A DNA stretch of 42,794 nt, taken from positions 1 to 42,794 of the forward strand of contig CADEDN010000029.1 in NCBI GenBank assembly GCA_902826095.1, given 5' to 3'. Source of the stretch: an uncultured Alphaproteobacteria bacterium. Its GTDB lineage: Bacteria; Pseudomonadota; Alphaproteobacteria; Caulobacterales; Parvularculaceae. Of the stretch, positions 16,726 to 24,466 are shown piece by piece. The notes below the pieces were generated by a model, which saw nothing but the letters and a program-made list of their open reading frames with translations, was not told where the DNA came from and made no database searches. Position numbers and translations under genes: made by a program. Numbering within the stretch: position 1 is the stretch's first letter; each line of letters opens with the position of its first letter.

Positions 16726-17457
16726 TTGCGTCCGGTCCTTTTCTTCGCGGCGCTTGTCGCCAGCGGCGCAGCCTTCGCCGCCGACAATATTCCGCCAGCG
16801 GATGAGGCGGCGGCGATCGCCGAGCTTCGGGCGGCCGCTGACGCGGCGAACGCACACGACGCCCAGCGCTGGGCGTTCACGCTCGCCTATGAGGACCTCA
16901 CGGCGAAAGGCGGGAAAACCTTCAAAGTCCGCTTTGATCCGCGGCTTGCGCCCGGCGCGCGATGGAAGGCGATCGAGCCCGCGGAATCGGCGCTGTCGAA
17001 GGACGAGCGCAAGGCGCTGAAGAAGATGAGCGAAAACGACGACGCCGACGAAGCGCTCGTCTATGACGATCTTGACGAGGCGATCGGCGACGCGGCGCTG
17101 TTGAGCCTCTCGGGCGGCGACGCGCTCTTTCGCATCTCGATCGACGATCCCGAGATGACGCAGGACATGCGCGCGGCGCTCGTCGCGACGGCGCGGCTCG
17201 ACCGCGCCGGCGATCATGTCTCGTCGATTGAAGTCCGGTCGACAAAGCCCTTCAAGCCGGCGGCGATCGCGAAAATCGAGAAGATGCGCCAATTGCAGCG
17301 TTACGCCCCGGTCGGCCCGGGCGGGGTTGTCCTCCTCGTCGCCTCGGAATCCGAAGCCGAAGGGAAAGCGATGTTCAAATCGTTTTCGTCGAAAACACGC
17401 ATCGCCTATTCGGACTTCGAAGCTGTCGACGCGCCGCCGCGCGCGAAGGCCGAATAG
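16726..17457 (+). CDS. Hypothetical secreted protein downstream of the LpoA-like gene
   Basis: A 243-residue protein of no recognised family. It starts at TTG 16726, which gives a clean signal peptide (RPVLFFAALVASGAAFAAD, cleavage after AFA). The mature part is charged and alpha-helical, with LSKDERKALKKMSEN, an acidic stretch DDADEALVYDDLDEAIGD and a late predicted beta segment GGVVLLVAS. It has no cysteine. It sits 4 nt after the LpoA-like gene, so the pair is likely translationally linked and may act together at the periplasmic cell wall; that is inference. It converges with hemW, 22 nt away. Confidence 0.7.
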   Translation: MRPVLFFAALVASGAAFAADNIPPADEAAAIAELRAAADAANAHDAQRWAFTLAYEDLTAKGGKTFKVRFDPRLAPGARWKAIEPAESALSKDERKALKKMSENDDADEALVYDDLDEAIGDAALLSLSGGDALFRISIDDPEMTQDMRAALVATARLDRAGDHVSSIEVRSTKPFKPAAIAKIEKMRQLQRYAPVGPGGVVLLVASESEAEGKAMFKSFSSKTRIAYSDFEAVDAPPRAKAE

Positions 17458-17479
17458 GGCGGCGCGGCGAGCCGATCGC

Positions 17480-18613
17480 TCACAAAAGTTTTGACAGAAC
17501 GGTGTTGAGCAGCCGCCGGCCGCCCGGCGTGGCGATCAGGCGGTCGCCGCGCCGTTCAAGCAGCCCGTCCGCAGACAGATCATTGCAGCGGGCGGCGATC
17601 CGCGCCCATTCCCCTTCGTCAAGCGCGACGCCTTCGAGCGTTCTCAGCCCCATGGCGAGGCGCTCGGTGAAAACGTCGCCCGCCGACAGCGACTCGTCAA
17701 GGCGCGCGCCGCAGCCTGTCCGCTCGACAAGATCGAGATAGCGTCGGGGATTGTTCTCGGTTTCGATCGCGCGCCGCGCGCCGTCGATCGTCAAGCGCCC
17801 GTGCGCGCCGGGGCCGACGCCGACATAATCGCCCTGGCGCCAATAGATCATGTTGTGACGCGACTGCTCGCCAGGCGCCGCATGATTGGAAATCTCATAG
17901 GCGGGAAGGCCGGCCGCTTCGGCGATCGCCTGCGTCAAGTCAAAGAGATCGGCGGCGAGATCCTCATCCGCCGGAGACCAGCGCCGCTTCGCGACCTGCA
18001 GCCCGAACGCCGTCCCCGGCTCGATCGTCAGCTGGTAGAGCGAGAGATGGTTGAGGCCCGTCGCGACGGCGGCGCGGAGTTCATTCGCCCACTGATCAAT
18101 TGTCTGGCCGGGGCGGGCGTAGATCAAATCCGCGCTGACGCGGGGAAAGGCGGCGAGCGCGGCGTCGATCGCGGCCCTTGCCGCCGCCGCGTCGTGATCG
18201 CGTCCAAGGAATTTCAGCGCGGCGTCGTCGAAGGACTGAACGCCGAGGGACAACCGGTTGACGCCCGCCGTCCGGAACGCGGAAAAGCGCGCGCGGTCGG
18301 CGCCTGTCGGGTTCGCCTCGATGGTGATTTCAGGCGCGTCCGCAAAACCCCAGAGCCGCGCGCAGGCGTCGATGACGCTCGCGATGACGGGAAGCGGCGC
18401 AAGGCCCGGCGTGCCGCCGCCGAAATAAAGGCTCGTCAGCGTCCGGCCGGGCGTTCGCTCCGCCCAATAGTGAAGATCGCGCGCGAGCGCCGCCGCCCAG
18501 CGCGCTGGATCGACGCCGCGGTCGCGATAGACATTGAAATCGCAATAGGGACAAATTCGCGCGCAAAACGGCCAATGAACATAGACGGCGAAACCCGCCT
18601 TCATGGCCGCCAT
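17480..18613 (-). CDS. hemW: Radical SAM family heme chaperone HemW
   Basis: A 377-residue coproporphyrinogen III oxidase-like radical-SAM protein. The N-terminal HWPFCARICPYCDF holds the CX3CX2C cluster motif, and its extra Phe in place of a fourth Cys separates HemW from HemN. LYFGGGTPGL and EANPTG are SAM-binding motifs; LSLYQLTIEPGTAF and the HemN C-terminal domain follow. HemW binds heme and inserts it into respiratory enzymes. A second ATG at 18604 is possible. rdgB ends about 70 nt upstream on the same strand, the common rdgB-hemW order. Confidence 0.94.
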   Translation of the reverse strand: MAAMKAGFAVYVHWPFCARICPYCDFNVYRDRGVDPARWAAALARDLHYWAERTPGRTLTSLYFGGGTPGLAPLPVIASVIDACARLWGFADAPEITIEANPTGADRARFSAFRTAGVNRLSLGVQSFDDAALKFLGRDHDAAAARAAIDAALAAFPRVSADLIYARPGQTIDQWANELRAAVATGLNHLSLYQLTIEPGTAFGLQVAKRRWSPADEDLAADLFDLTQAIAEAAGLPAYEISNHAAPGEQSRHNMIYWRQGDYVGVGPGAHGRLTIDGARRAIETENNPRRYLDLVERTGCGARLDESLSAGDVFTERLAMGLRTLEGVALDEGEWARIAARCNDLSADGLLERRGDRLIATPGGRRLLNTVLSKLL

Positions 18614-18683
18614 CGATCGCCAAACAAGCGCATTTTTTGCAGGTTTATCACAGGACCATAAACTCGGATAAACTCCCGATAAC

Positions 18684-19310
18684 TCAACCCGTCAGGCACG
18701 CCTCGACCAGCTTTTGGAACGCGTCCGCCCTATGAGATATCGCCTGTTTCGTTTCCGGATCGAGTTCAGCGAAGGTCTTGTCATAGCCATCGGGGACGAA
18801 AATCGGGTCAAAGCCGAAGCCCATGGTCCCGCGCGGGGGAAACGTGAGCGCGCCCTCGACCTTGCCGAGAAACGACTCCGTATGGCCGTCCGGCCAGGCA
18901 AGGCAAAGGCAGCAAACAAACCGCGCCGAACGGTCGACCGAGCCCGAATCTTCCAGCTCCCGGCGCACCCGCTCCATCGCCAGGTAGAAATCGCGGCCAG
19001 ACGGCGTTTCCGCCCAGTCAGCGGTATGAACGCCCGGCCGGCCGCCAAGCGCTTCGACCTCCATGCCGCTGTCGTCAGCGAGCGCGGGAAGGCCGGAAGC
19101 GGTCGCCGCGGCCAGCGCCTTTACGCCTGCGTTCCCCATGAACGTTTTTTCATGTTCGTCCGGGACGGGCAGGCCAAGATCGGCCGCAGATGCCGCTTCG
19201 ACCCCGAACGGCCTCAATAGCTCATTGATTTCTCTGACTTTTCCGGAATTGTGGCTGGCGATCACCAGCCGGCCCGGCGACAATTTTCGCGCCGCCAATT
19301 CGCCCTCCAT
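18684..19310 (-). CDS. rdgB: RdgB/HAM1 family non-canonical purine NTP pyrophosphatase
   Basis: A 208-residue Ham1-family enzyme that hydrolyses dITP, XTP and ITP to monophosphates and keeps them out of DNA. Motifs are LVIASHNSGKVREI, LADDSGMEVEALGGRPGVHTADWA, GTMGFGFDPIFVPDG, KTFAELDPETKQAISHRADA. ATG 19310 gives a family-length protein; the frame remains open to 19412 through the neighbouring promoter region, so the longer version is unlikely. Confidence 0.94.
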   Translation of the reverse strand: MEGELAARKLSPGRLVIASHNSGKVREINELLRPFGVEAASAADLGLPVPDEHEKTFMGNAGVKALAAATASGLPALADDSGMEVEALGGRPGVHTADWAETPSGRDFYLAMERVRRELEDSGSVDRSARFVCCLCLAWPDGHTESFLGKVEGALTFPPRGTMGFGFDPIFVPDGYDKTFAELDPETKQAISHRADAFQKLVEACLTG

Positions 19311-19331
19311 ATCGGTTTTCGGAAAAAAATT

Positions 19332-19381
19332 ATCGTTTTTCGACGAAAACCCCTTGCATCGTTTTTCGATAAGTGTATATC
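19332..19381 (+). promoter_or_regulatory. Candidate promoter with twin operator boxes for the DUF2975-Xre operon
   Basis: ATCGTTTTTCGA occurs twice: 19332-19343 and, extended to the palindromic ATCGTTTTTCGAT, at 19358-19370, start to start 26 bp apart. The second box overlaps a possible -35 TTGCAT (19354-19359); a -10 TATATC (19376-19381) follows at a 16-bp spacer. Twin boxes over a promoter suggest autoregulation by the Cro/C1-type protein encoded at the end of the operon. This is inference from position. Confidence 0.55.
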
Positions 19382-19534
19382 GATATTCAACAAGACGCCG
19401 GGAACGGCGCAAGTCAAGAAGACCTCAGAAAACAGCCAGACGTGCCCAAAACAAAAAAAGAGCGGCAAGGCCAAGGCCCGCCGCTCAAGAAAAACAGCCA
19501 AAACGCGTTCGCGCACCAACGAAAGGAAATTCAG

Positions 19535-19663
19535 ATGTTACGCAATCACGTTCTTATGAACATCGGGTCTGTCGGCTTCATTGTCAACAGCTTTATGGCC
19601 CTCGTGTCGGTCGCCCTGATTGGCGCGGCCTATTTCTCGGCCATCGGCCAGTTGGTCGCCTAG
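19535..19663 (+). CDS. Single-pass membrane microprotein (42 aa)
   Basis: A 42-residue protein with a central membrane helix (about residues 13-36) and the ending GAAYFSAIGQLVA. GAAAGGA upstream gives good initiation at ATG 19535. It is the first gene of a four-gene run (this, 19695, DUF2975, Xre). Its C-terminal pattern resembles the 40-residue protein at 29770-29892 (GYLTAIGYL...VA). The family is not recognised; it may be a small subunit or regulator of the DUF2975 membrane protein. Confidence 0.7.
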   Translation: MLRNHVLMNIGSVGFIVNSFMALVSVALIGAAYFSAIGQLVA

Positions 19664-19694
19664 CGCTCCGGCGCGTCAAACAAGGGGATATCCC

Positions 19695-19844
19695 ATGGCC
19701 AAGGCGATCAATCTGATCCTGGCGGCGGCGCTCGCCGCCGCCGCACTCGCCTCCGCGATAAGCCTTGCGGCGCTGACCGAGGCGCCGGCGAAGACAAGGG
19801 TCGAGGTCTGCGTCGAGCGGATTTGCGGCGTCGTGTTCTTCTAG
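19695..19844 (+). CDS. Small secreted or membrane-anchored protein (49 aa)
   Basis: A 49-residue protein with an alanine/leucine-rich hydrophobic N-terminus (residues 5-28, signal peptide or anchor) and a short polar tail with two cysteines in VCVERICGVVFF that could form a disulfide. AAGGGGAT lies just before ATG 19695. It is 31 nt after the first microprotein and 48 nt before the DUF2975 gene. The family is not recognised. Confidence 0.65.
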   Translation: MAKAINLILAAALAAAALASAISLAALTEAPAKTRVEVCVERICGVVFF

Positions 19845-19892
19845 GCTAGGGCGCGCGAAAGCGATTGCACGCGGAAGAGACGGAGCCAACCC

Positions 19893-20414
19893 ATGTTCAA
19901 AGCCATCGGCAAAGGATCGCTCGCCTCCATTCTCGCGGTCGGCCTTCACATTGTCCGCATCGTCGTTTGGATCGGCTTTGCGGGCCTCTCGGCGGCGATC
20001 GTCGCGATCCCGCTCATTCCGGCGGTCGCGGAATGGATCTCGCACATCGACGGCGCTTCCATCGACGGCGACATCGATGTCGGTCCCGCGGATTTCGTCG
20101 AGGTGCTGCGCTATTTCATCTCGTTCGGCGTCGCGCTTTACGTCGTCGAGCGCCTGCTTGAACTCCTGAAGACGCTCCGCTTCGGCTCGCCCTTCGTGAA
20201 AGAGAACGCGACGCGTTTCCGCAATGTCGGATGGGCGCTCCTCCTCGGCGAGTTCTCCAAGATCGTCATCTGGATCCTCGCGGAAATCTTCGACGCCGAT
20301 GTCGAGGCCGATCTCGATTTCACCCTCTTTGTTTCGATCGCCGCCGTGTTCGTGCTCTCGGAAGTTTTCCGGGAAGGCGCGCGGATGAAAGAGGAACAGG
20401 ACCTCACCGTCTGA
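19893..20414 (+). CDS. DUF2975 domain-containing membrane protein
   Basis: A 173-residue inner-membrane protein with four predicted helices (about residues 15-50, 70-92, 110-130, 142-158). The conserved LRFGSPFVKENATRFRNVGWALLLGE loop is diagnostic of DUF2975. These proteins are usually encoded with a YozG-like Cro/C1 regulator, as here. The acidic loops IDGDIDVGPADF and DADVEADLDF are notable. Function is unknown. Its stop overlaps the ATG of the regulator (TGATG). Confidence 0.88.
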   Translation: MFKAIGKGSLASILAVGLHIVRIVVWIGFAGLSAAIVAIPLIPAVAEWISHIDGASIDGDIDVGPADFVEVLRYFISFGVALYVVERLLELLKTLRFGSPFVKENATRFRNVGWALLLGEFSKIVIWILAEIFDADVEADLDFTLFVSIAAVFVLSEVFREGARMKEEQDLTV

Positions 20415-20644
20415 TGTCGATCTCCGTCAAACTTGACAGGGTTCTTCTCGACCGCGGCATGTCGCTGACGGAGCTTTCCGAGCGCGTCGGCGTCACGATC
20501 GCCAATCTGTCGATTTTGAAAACGGGGAAAGCGAAAGCGATCCGCTTTTCAACCCTTGAAGCGATCTGCAAGGAACTAGGCTGCCAGCCCGGCGACATTC
20601 TCTTCTTCGAAGATGACGGCCGGCCGATCCGGCATGATGAATAA
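20414..20644 (+). CDS. Cro/C1-type (YozG-like) helix-turn-helix regulator
   Basis: A 76-residue single-domain DNA-binding protein. The HTH is MSLTELSERVGVTIANLSILKTGKAKAIRFSTLEAICKELGCQPGDIL, the pattern of the HTH_26/YozG family that pairs with DUF2975 membrane proteins. ATG 20414 overlaps the preceding stop by one base, so translation is coupled. It probably regulates its own operon through the twin boxes at 19332-19370. Confidence 0.9.
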   Translation: MSISVKLDRVLLDRGMSLTELSERVGVTIANLSILKTGKAKAIRFSTLEAICKELGCQPGDILFFEDDGRPIRHDE

Positions 20645-20662
20645 AAGGCCCCCCATCTAGCG

Positions 20663-21145
20663 TCACGCCGCATCGCCGCGCGCCGCCGCCTCGATCGCCG
20701 CGACGTCAATTTTCTTCATCTCCATCATCGCCTCGAAGGCGCGCCGCGCGACGTCGCCGCCGGCCGCCATCGCGTCGATCAGGACCCGTGGCGTGATCTG
20801 CCAGTTGAGGCCCCATTTGTCCTTGCACCAGCCGCAGGCGCTTTCCGCCCCGCCATTGCCGACGATGGCGTTCCAGTAGCGGTCGGTCTCCGCCTGATCG
20901 TCGGTCGCGATCTGGAACGAGAACGCCTCGCTGTGGGGAAAGATCGGGCCGCCATTGAGGCCGACACAGGAAACGCCGGCGACCGTGAATTCGACAGTGA
21001 GGACGTCGCCCTTGCTGCCGCCCGGAAAATCAGCGGGCGCGCGGTGGACGGCGCCGACACGGCTCTCAGGAAAGGTCGCCGCGTAGAATGTCGCCGCCGC
21101 TTGCGCATCCTTGTCGTACCAGAGGCAAATCGTGTTTTTCGCCAT
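20663..21145 (-). CDS. VOC-family protein (PhnB-like, 3-demethylubiquinone methyltransferase-like fold)
   Basis: A 160-residue PhnB/YjdN-like protein of the vicinal-oxygen-chelate superfamily. It has the family pattern MAKNTICLWYDKDAQAAATFYAATFPES, VEFTVAGVSCVGLNGGPIFPHSEAFSF, and GWCKDKWGLNWQITP. Relatives are often annotated as 3-demethylubiquinone-9 3-methyltransferase, but no enzymatic activity is established. Start 21145 follows GGAG on the minus strand; the frame is open to 21175. It converges with the Xre gene. Confidence 0.85.
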   Translation of the reverse strand: MAKNTICLWYDKDAQAAATFYAATFPESRVGAVHRAPADFPGGSKGDVLTVEFTVAGVSCVGLNGGPIFPHSEAFSFQIATDDQAETDRYWNAIVGNGGAESACGWCKDKWGLNWQITPRVLIDAMAAGGDVARRAFEAMMEMKKIDVAAIEAAARGDAA

Positions 21146-21244
21146 CGCTCGCTCCATGATTGATTTCGCCGTCATGATTGAGGGTATCAGCCTCTCTCAT
21201 CGGCGCCTCGCGACTTCTGTGTATCCTGATAGCCTTGAGGCTGG

Positions 21245-21277
21245 AACATCGGGCGCGATATGGGAATCGCGCCCGGC
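21245..21277. repeat. Dispersed hairpin element (ATCGGGCGCGAT family), copy A
   Basis: CGGGCGCGAT (21250-21259) and ATCGCGCCCG (21266-21275) form a perfect 10-bp stem with a 6-nt loop. The same sequence type recurs at 27274-27311 and 38272-38319. It lies between two divergent genes, so it is not a terminator here. Confidence 0.8.
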
Positions 21278-21334
21278 GCTTAGGCAATGTCAGATGTTTG
21301 CGGCGCCCGGCTTTCCCGCCTATATCCCCGGCGC

Positions 21335-22489
21335 ATGACGGCGCTCGATCTCACCTCGGCAAAGCCCGACGCGGAAGCGCGAATGCGCCCGCTTTTCGGC
21401 CTCGCGCGCGCCGAAATCGCCGACGTCATCGGCGAAGCGCTCAGCCTCGACGCGAAGAAAGCGCGGATGCGCGCGAGCCAGCTCTGGCGCTGGGCGTATC
21501 ATTACGGCGTCACCGATTTCGAGGCGATGACAGACATCGGCAAGGAGATGCGCGCCGCGCTTGCGGGGCTGTTCAGCCTTGAGCGCCCGAAAGTCGTCGA
21601 CCGGCAGGTGTCGATCGACGGCACGCGGAAATATCTGATCGAAGTCGCGCCGGGCGCCCTGATCGAGTGCGTCTATATCCCCGATGTCGGCAAGGCGGGG
21701 GCGCTTTGCGTCTCGAGCCAGGTCGGCTGCACGCTCAATTGCACCTTCTGCCACACGGGGACGCAAGCGCTCGTCAGGAACCTCACCGCCGGCGAGATCG
21801 TCGCGCAAGTGATGGCGGTCAAGGACGATCTCGCGGAATGGCCGTCGGGCGGCGACGACCGGCGGCTGTCGAACATCGTCTTCATGGGCATGGGCGAGCC
21901 GCTTTATAACCTCGACAATGTCGCGCGCGCGATCGAAATCATCGCCGACGGCGACGGCATTTCGATTTCGCGCCGGCGCATCACGGTGTCGACCTCGGGC
22001 GTCGTGCCGGAAATCGCGCGGCTTGGCGAGAGCGCGGGAACGATGCTGGCGATTTCGCTCCACGCGACGAATGACAAGCTCCGCGACGAACTGGTCCCGA
22101 TCAACCGCAAATATCCGATCAATGAGCTTCTCGACGCCTGCCGGACCTATCCCGGCGTCTCGAACGTCCGCAAGATCACGTTTGAATATGTGATGCTGAA
22201 AGGCGTCAACGATTCCGACGCCGAGGCGCGCGCGCTCGTCCGCCTGCTGAAGGATATTCCGGCGAAGATCAATCTGATCCCGTTCAATCCCTGGCCGGGC
22301 GCGCCTTACGAATGTTCAAGCTGGGAGCGGATCGAAGCCTTCGCGGCGATCGTCAACAAGGCCGGCTACGCCTCGCCGATCAGGACGCCGCGCGGGCGCG
22401 ACATCCTCGCCGCCTGCGGGCAATTGAAGTCGGAAAGCGTGAAGATAAGGGCGAGCGAAAGGGTGAAGGCAGTAGGCAGTGGGCAGTAG
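21335..22489 (+). CDS. rlmN: 23S rRNA A2503 / tRNA A37 C2-methyltransferase RlmN
   Basis: A 384-residue radical-SAM methyltransferase. The cluster motif is CTLNCTFC in [30 protein letters not shown], the STSGVVPEI loop, SLHATND and the C-terminal [16 protein letters not shown], whose Cys forms the methylated intermediate, are all conserved. ATG 21335 gives the usual MTALDLT start; the frame is open to 21287. The last residues (about KAVGSGQ) and the stop codon are encoded by the G-rich heptamer array, so the C-terminus has been altered or extended by it. Confidence 0.95.
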   Translation: MTALDLTSAKPDAEARMRPLFGLARAEIADVIGEALSLDAKKARMRASQLWRWAYHYGVTDFEAMTDIGKEMRAALAGLFSLERPKVVDRQVSIDGTRKYLIEVAPGALIECVYIPDVGKAGALCVSSQVGCTLNCTFCHTGTQALVRNLTAGEIVAQVMAVKDDLAEWPSGGDDRRLSNIVFMGMGEPLYNLDNVARAIEIIADGDGISISRRRITVSTSGVVPEIARLGESAGTMLAISLHATNDKLRDELVPINRKYPINELLDACRTYPGVSNVRKITFEYVMLKGVNDSDAEARALVRLLKDIPAKINLIPFNPWPGAPYECSSWERIEAFAAIVNKAGYASPIRTPRGRDILAACGQLKSESVKIRASERVKAVGSGQ

Positions 22490-22546
22490 CTTGCCCGTTC
22501 CCTATCGCCTATTGCCTATTGCCTATTGCCTGCTGCCTACTGGCCC
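22467..22546. repeat. Inverted heptamer arrays (GCCTATT type) at the rlmN-arfB junction
   Basis: Three G-rich units AGGCAGT, AGGCAGT, GGGCAGT (22467-22487) end in the rlmN stop TAG. Three bases later, eight in-phase C-rich heptamers run from 22491 to 22546 (TTGCCTA is the commonest) and stop one base before the arfB ATG. The two arrays are complementary and could fold into a hairpin with a very small loop in the mRNA. Confidence 0.92.
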
Positions 22547-22547
22547 G

Positions 22548-22964
22548 ATGCGCGCAGGCCCCATCCTCATCGACGAAAGAGACATCGAGGAGCGGTTCAT
22601 CCGCGCCTCGGGGCCTGGCGGTCAGAACGTCAACAAGGTCTCCTCCGCCGTGCAGCTCCGCTTCGACGCGATGCGCTCGGCGGCCTTGTCAGATGCGGTG
22701 CGCGCGCGACTCCTCAAGCTCGCGGGCGCGCGGGCGACGAAGGACGGCGTCATTCTCATTGAAGCCTCCCGCCATCGCGATCAGGCGAGGAACCGCGCCG
22801 ACGCCCGCGCGCGCCTTTCCGCGCTTGTCGAAAAAGCGGCGACGCCGCCAAAGAGGCGCATTGCGACGAAAACCCCGAAATCGCAAATGCGAAAACGCCT
22901 CGAAGGCAAGGCGCGGCGGAGCGAGGTGAAGCAGGGGCGCGCGCGCGTCGCACAAGAGGAGTGA
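22548..22964 (+). CDS. arfB: Alternative ribosome-rescue factor ArfB
   Basis: A 138-residue peptidyl-tRNA hydrolase of the RF-1/ArfB (YaeJ) type that frees stalled ribosomes. The catalytic GGQ loop is at 24-26 in RASGPGGQNVNKVSSAVQLRFD, and the basic C-terminal tail (RKRLEGKARRSEVKQGRARV) enters the empty mRNA channel. Length matches the family. I place the start at ATG 22548; the frame stays open through the heptamer repeat to 22479, but those residues (RLLPIAYCLLP-like) are repeat-encoded. No Shine-Dalgarno is seen. Confidence 0.92.
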   Translation: MRAGPILIDERDIEERFIRASGPGGQNVNKVSSAVQLRFDAMRSAALSDAVRARLLKLAGARATKDGVILIEASRHRDQARNRADARARLSALVEKAATPPKRRIATKTPKSQMRKRLEGKARRSEVKQGRARVAQEE

Positions 22965-23051
22965 TCGCGCCGCCGCCGGATTTTCTCTTCGCACCGACAT
23001 TCCTTTCCGCTATATGCGCCCTCGCCAATTCGGGCGCGGAAGGACCGGTCG

Positions 23052-24269
23052 ATGGCCAAACTGAAGGGCGTGAAGAAAGTCGTGCTGGCCTATTCCGGCG
23101 GGCTCGACACGTCGGTGATCCTCAAATGGCTGAAGGTTGAATATGGCTGCGAAGTCGTCACCTTCACCGCAGACCTCGGGCAGGGCGACGAATTGGAGCC
23201 GGTGCGCGGCAAGGCGCAGAGGAACGGCGTCAAGGAGATCTACATCGAGGATTTGCGCGAGGAATTCGTCCGCGATTTCGTCTTCCCGATGATGCGGGCG
23301 AACGCGCTCTATGAAGGCCAGTATCAGCTCGGCACTTCGATCGCGCGGCCCTTGATCGCCAAGCGCCTTGTGGAGATCGCGAGAGAGACCGGCGCCGACG
23401 CGATCGCCCATGGCGCGACCGGCAAGGGCAATGACCAGGTGCGGTTCGAATTGTCCGCCTACGCGCTCAATCCCGACATCAGGGTGATTGCGCCCTGGCG
23501 CGAATGGGATCTGACTTCGCGCACCAAGCTCATCGCCTGGGCGGAGGCCCATCAGGTCGAAATCCCGAAAGACAAGCGCGGCGAGGCGCCGTTCTCGGTC
23601 GACGCCAATCTGCTGCACACCTCCTCGGAGGGAAAGGTGCTGGAAGATCCGGCGGAGATCGCGCCGGACTATGTCTATCAGCGCACGGTCGATCCGGAAG
23701 CCGCGCCCGACAAGCCGGAGATCGTCGAGATCGGCTTCAAGCGCGGCGACGCGGTGTCGGTCAATGGCGCGGCGATGTCGCCCGCGAGGCTGCTCGCGGC
23801 GCTGAACGACCTCGGCAGGAAGCACGGGATCGGCCGGCTCGATTTCGTCGAGAACCGCTTCGTCGGCATGAAGTCGCGAGGGCTCTATGAGACGCCGGGC
23901 GGCGCGATCCTCCTCGCCGCCCATCGCGGCGTCGAACAGATCACGCTCGATCGCGGCGCGGGACACCTCAAGGACGAATTGATGCCGCGCTACGCCGAAC
24001 TCATCTATAACGGCTTCTGGTTCGCGCCCGAGCGCGAGATGCTGCAGGCGGCGATCGACAAGAGCCAGGAGCATGTCGAGGGAGTGGCGACCTTGAAACT
24101 GTACAAAGGCTCGGCGAACGTCATCGCGCGCTCTTCGCCGAAATCGCTCTATTCGATGGCGCATGTGACATTCGAGGAAGACGCCGTCTACGACCAGAAG
24201 GACGCCGAAGGCTTCATCAAGCTGAACGCGCTCCGGCTAAAGCTCCTCGCGCGCCGGAATATGCGGTGA
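23052..24269 (+). CDS. argG: Argininosuccinate synthase
   Basis: A 405-residue enzyme that condenses citrulline and aspartate with ATP in arginine synthesis. It has the PP-loop [16 protein letters not shown] at the N-terminus, then [24 protein letters not shown], and the C-terminal tetramerisation helix. GGAAGGA precedes the ATG, and a small GCGCCC/GGGCGC hairpin (23016-23037) lies just upstream of that site. It is 87 nt after arfB with no other arg gene nearby. Confidence 0.97.
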   Translation: MAKLKGVKKVVLAYSGGLDTSVILKWLKVEYGCEVVTFTADLGQGDELEPVRGKAQRNGVKEIYIEDLREEFVRDFVFPMMRANALYEGQYQLGTSIARPLIAKRLVEIARETGADAIAHGATGKGNDQVRFELSAYALNPDIRVIAPWREWDLTSRTKLIAWAEAHQVEIPKDKRGEAPFSVDANLLHTSSEGKVLEDPAEIAPDYVYQRTVDPEAAPDKPEIVEIGFKRGDAVSVNGAAMSPARLLAALNDLGRKHGIGRLDFVENRFVGMKSRGLYETPGGAILLAAHRGVEQITLDRGAGHLKDELMPRYAELIYNGFWFAPEREMLQAAIDKSQEHVEGVATLKLYKGSANVIARSSPKSLYSMAHVTFEEDAVYDQKDAEGFIKLNALRLKLLARRNMR

Positions 24270-24341
24270 TTTATCGGCCATATCGATTGAGCGGATCAGT
24301 ATTTTCTATCGTCTCGATCATTGCCGGCGCACGCGGACAAA

Positions 24342-24383
24342 TTGATAGTGATCAAACGCAGCGCGCCAGGCGCCGCGCATCAT
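24342..24383 (+). promoter_or_regulatory. FNR/FixK-type operator and candidate -10 of the cytochrome peroxidase operon
   Basis: TTGAT-AGTG-ATCAA (24342-24355) is a perfect copy of the FNR/Anr/FixK half-site pair with a 4-nt spacer. Its centre is 30-35 nt before CATCAT (24378-24383), which would put it near -41.5 of a start around 24390, as in class II activated promoters. The operon's first ATG is at 24467. The rest of the 24270-24466 gap shows nothing else I recognise. Confidence 0.7.
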
Positions 24384-24466
24384 GCGAAGGCGCCTTGTGG
24401 AGCCGGCTGCGTTTGTAGCCGGGGACGTCCCACAGGGCGGCGACGGTCGATCAGCGGAGCGCGGCG

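Noticed and set aside
15327-16880. Minus-strand open frame of 517 codons
   Set aside because: It lies opposite the LpoA-like gene, which has a lipobox, a ribosome-binding site and family motifs. The antisense frame is arginine-rich and without motifs.
19373-19663. Longer 96-codon version of the first microprotein gene
   Set aside because: The added N-terminal part lies over the candidate -10 and leader, is highly charged, and has no ribosome-binding site. ATG 19535 has a good one.
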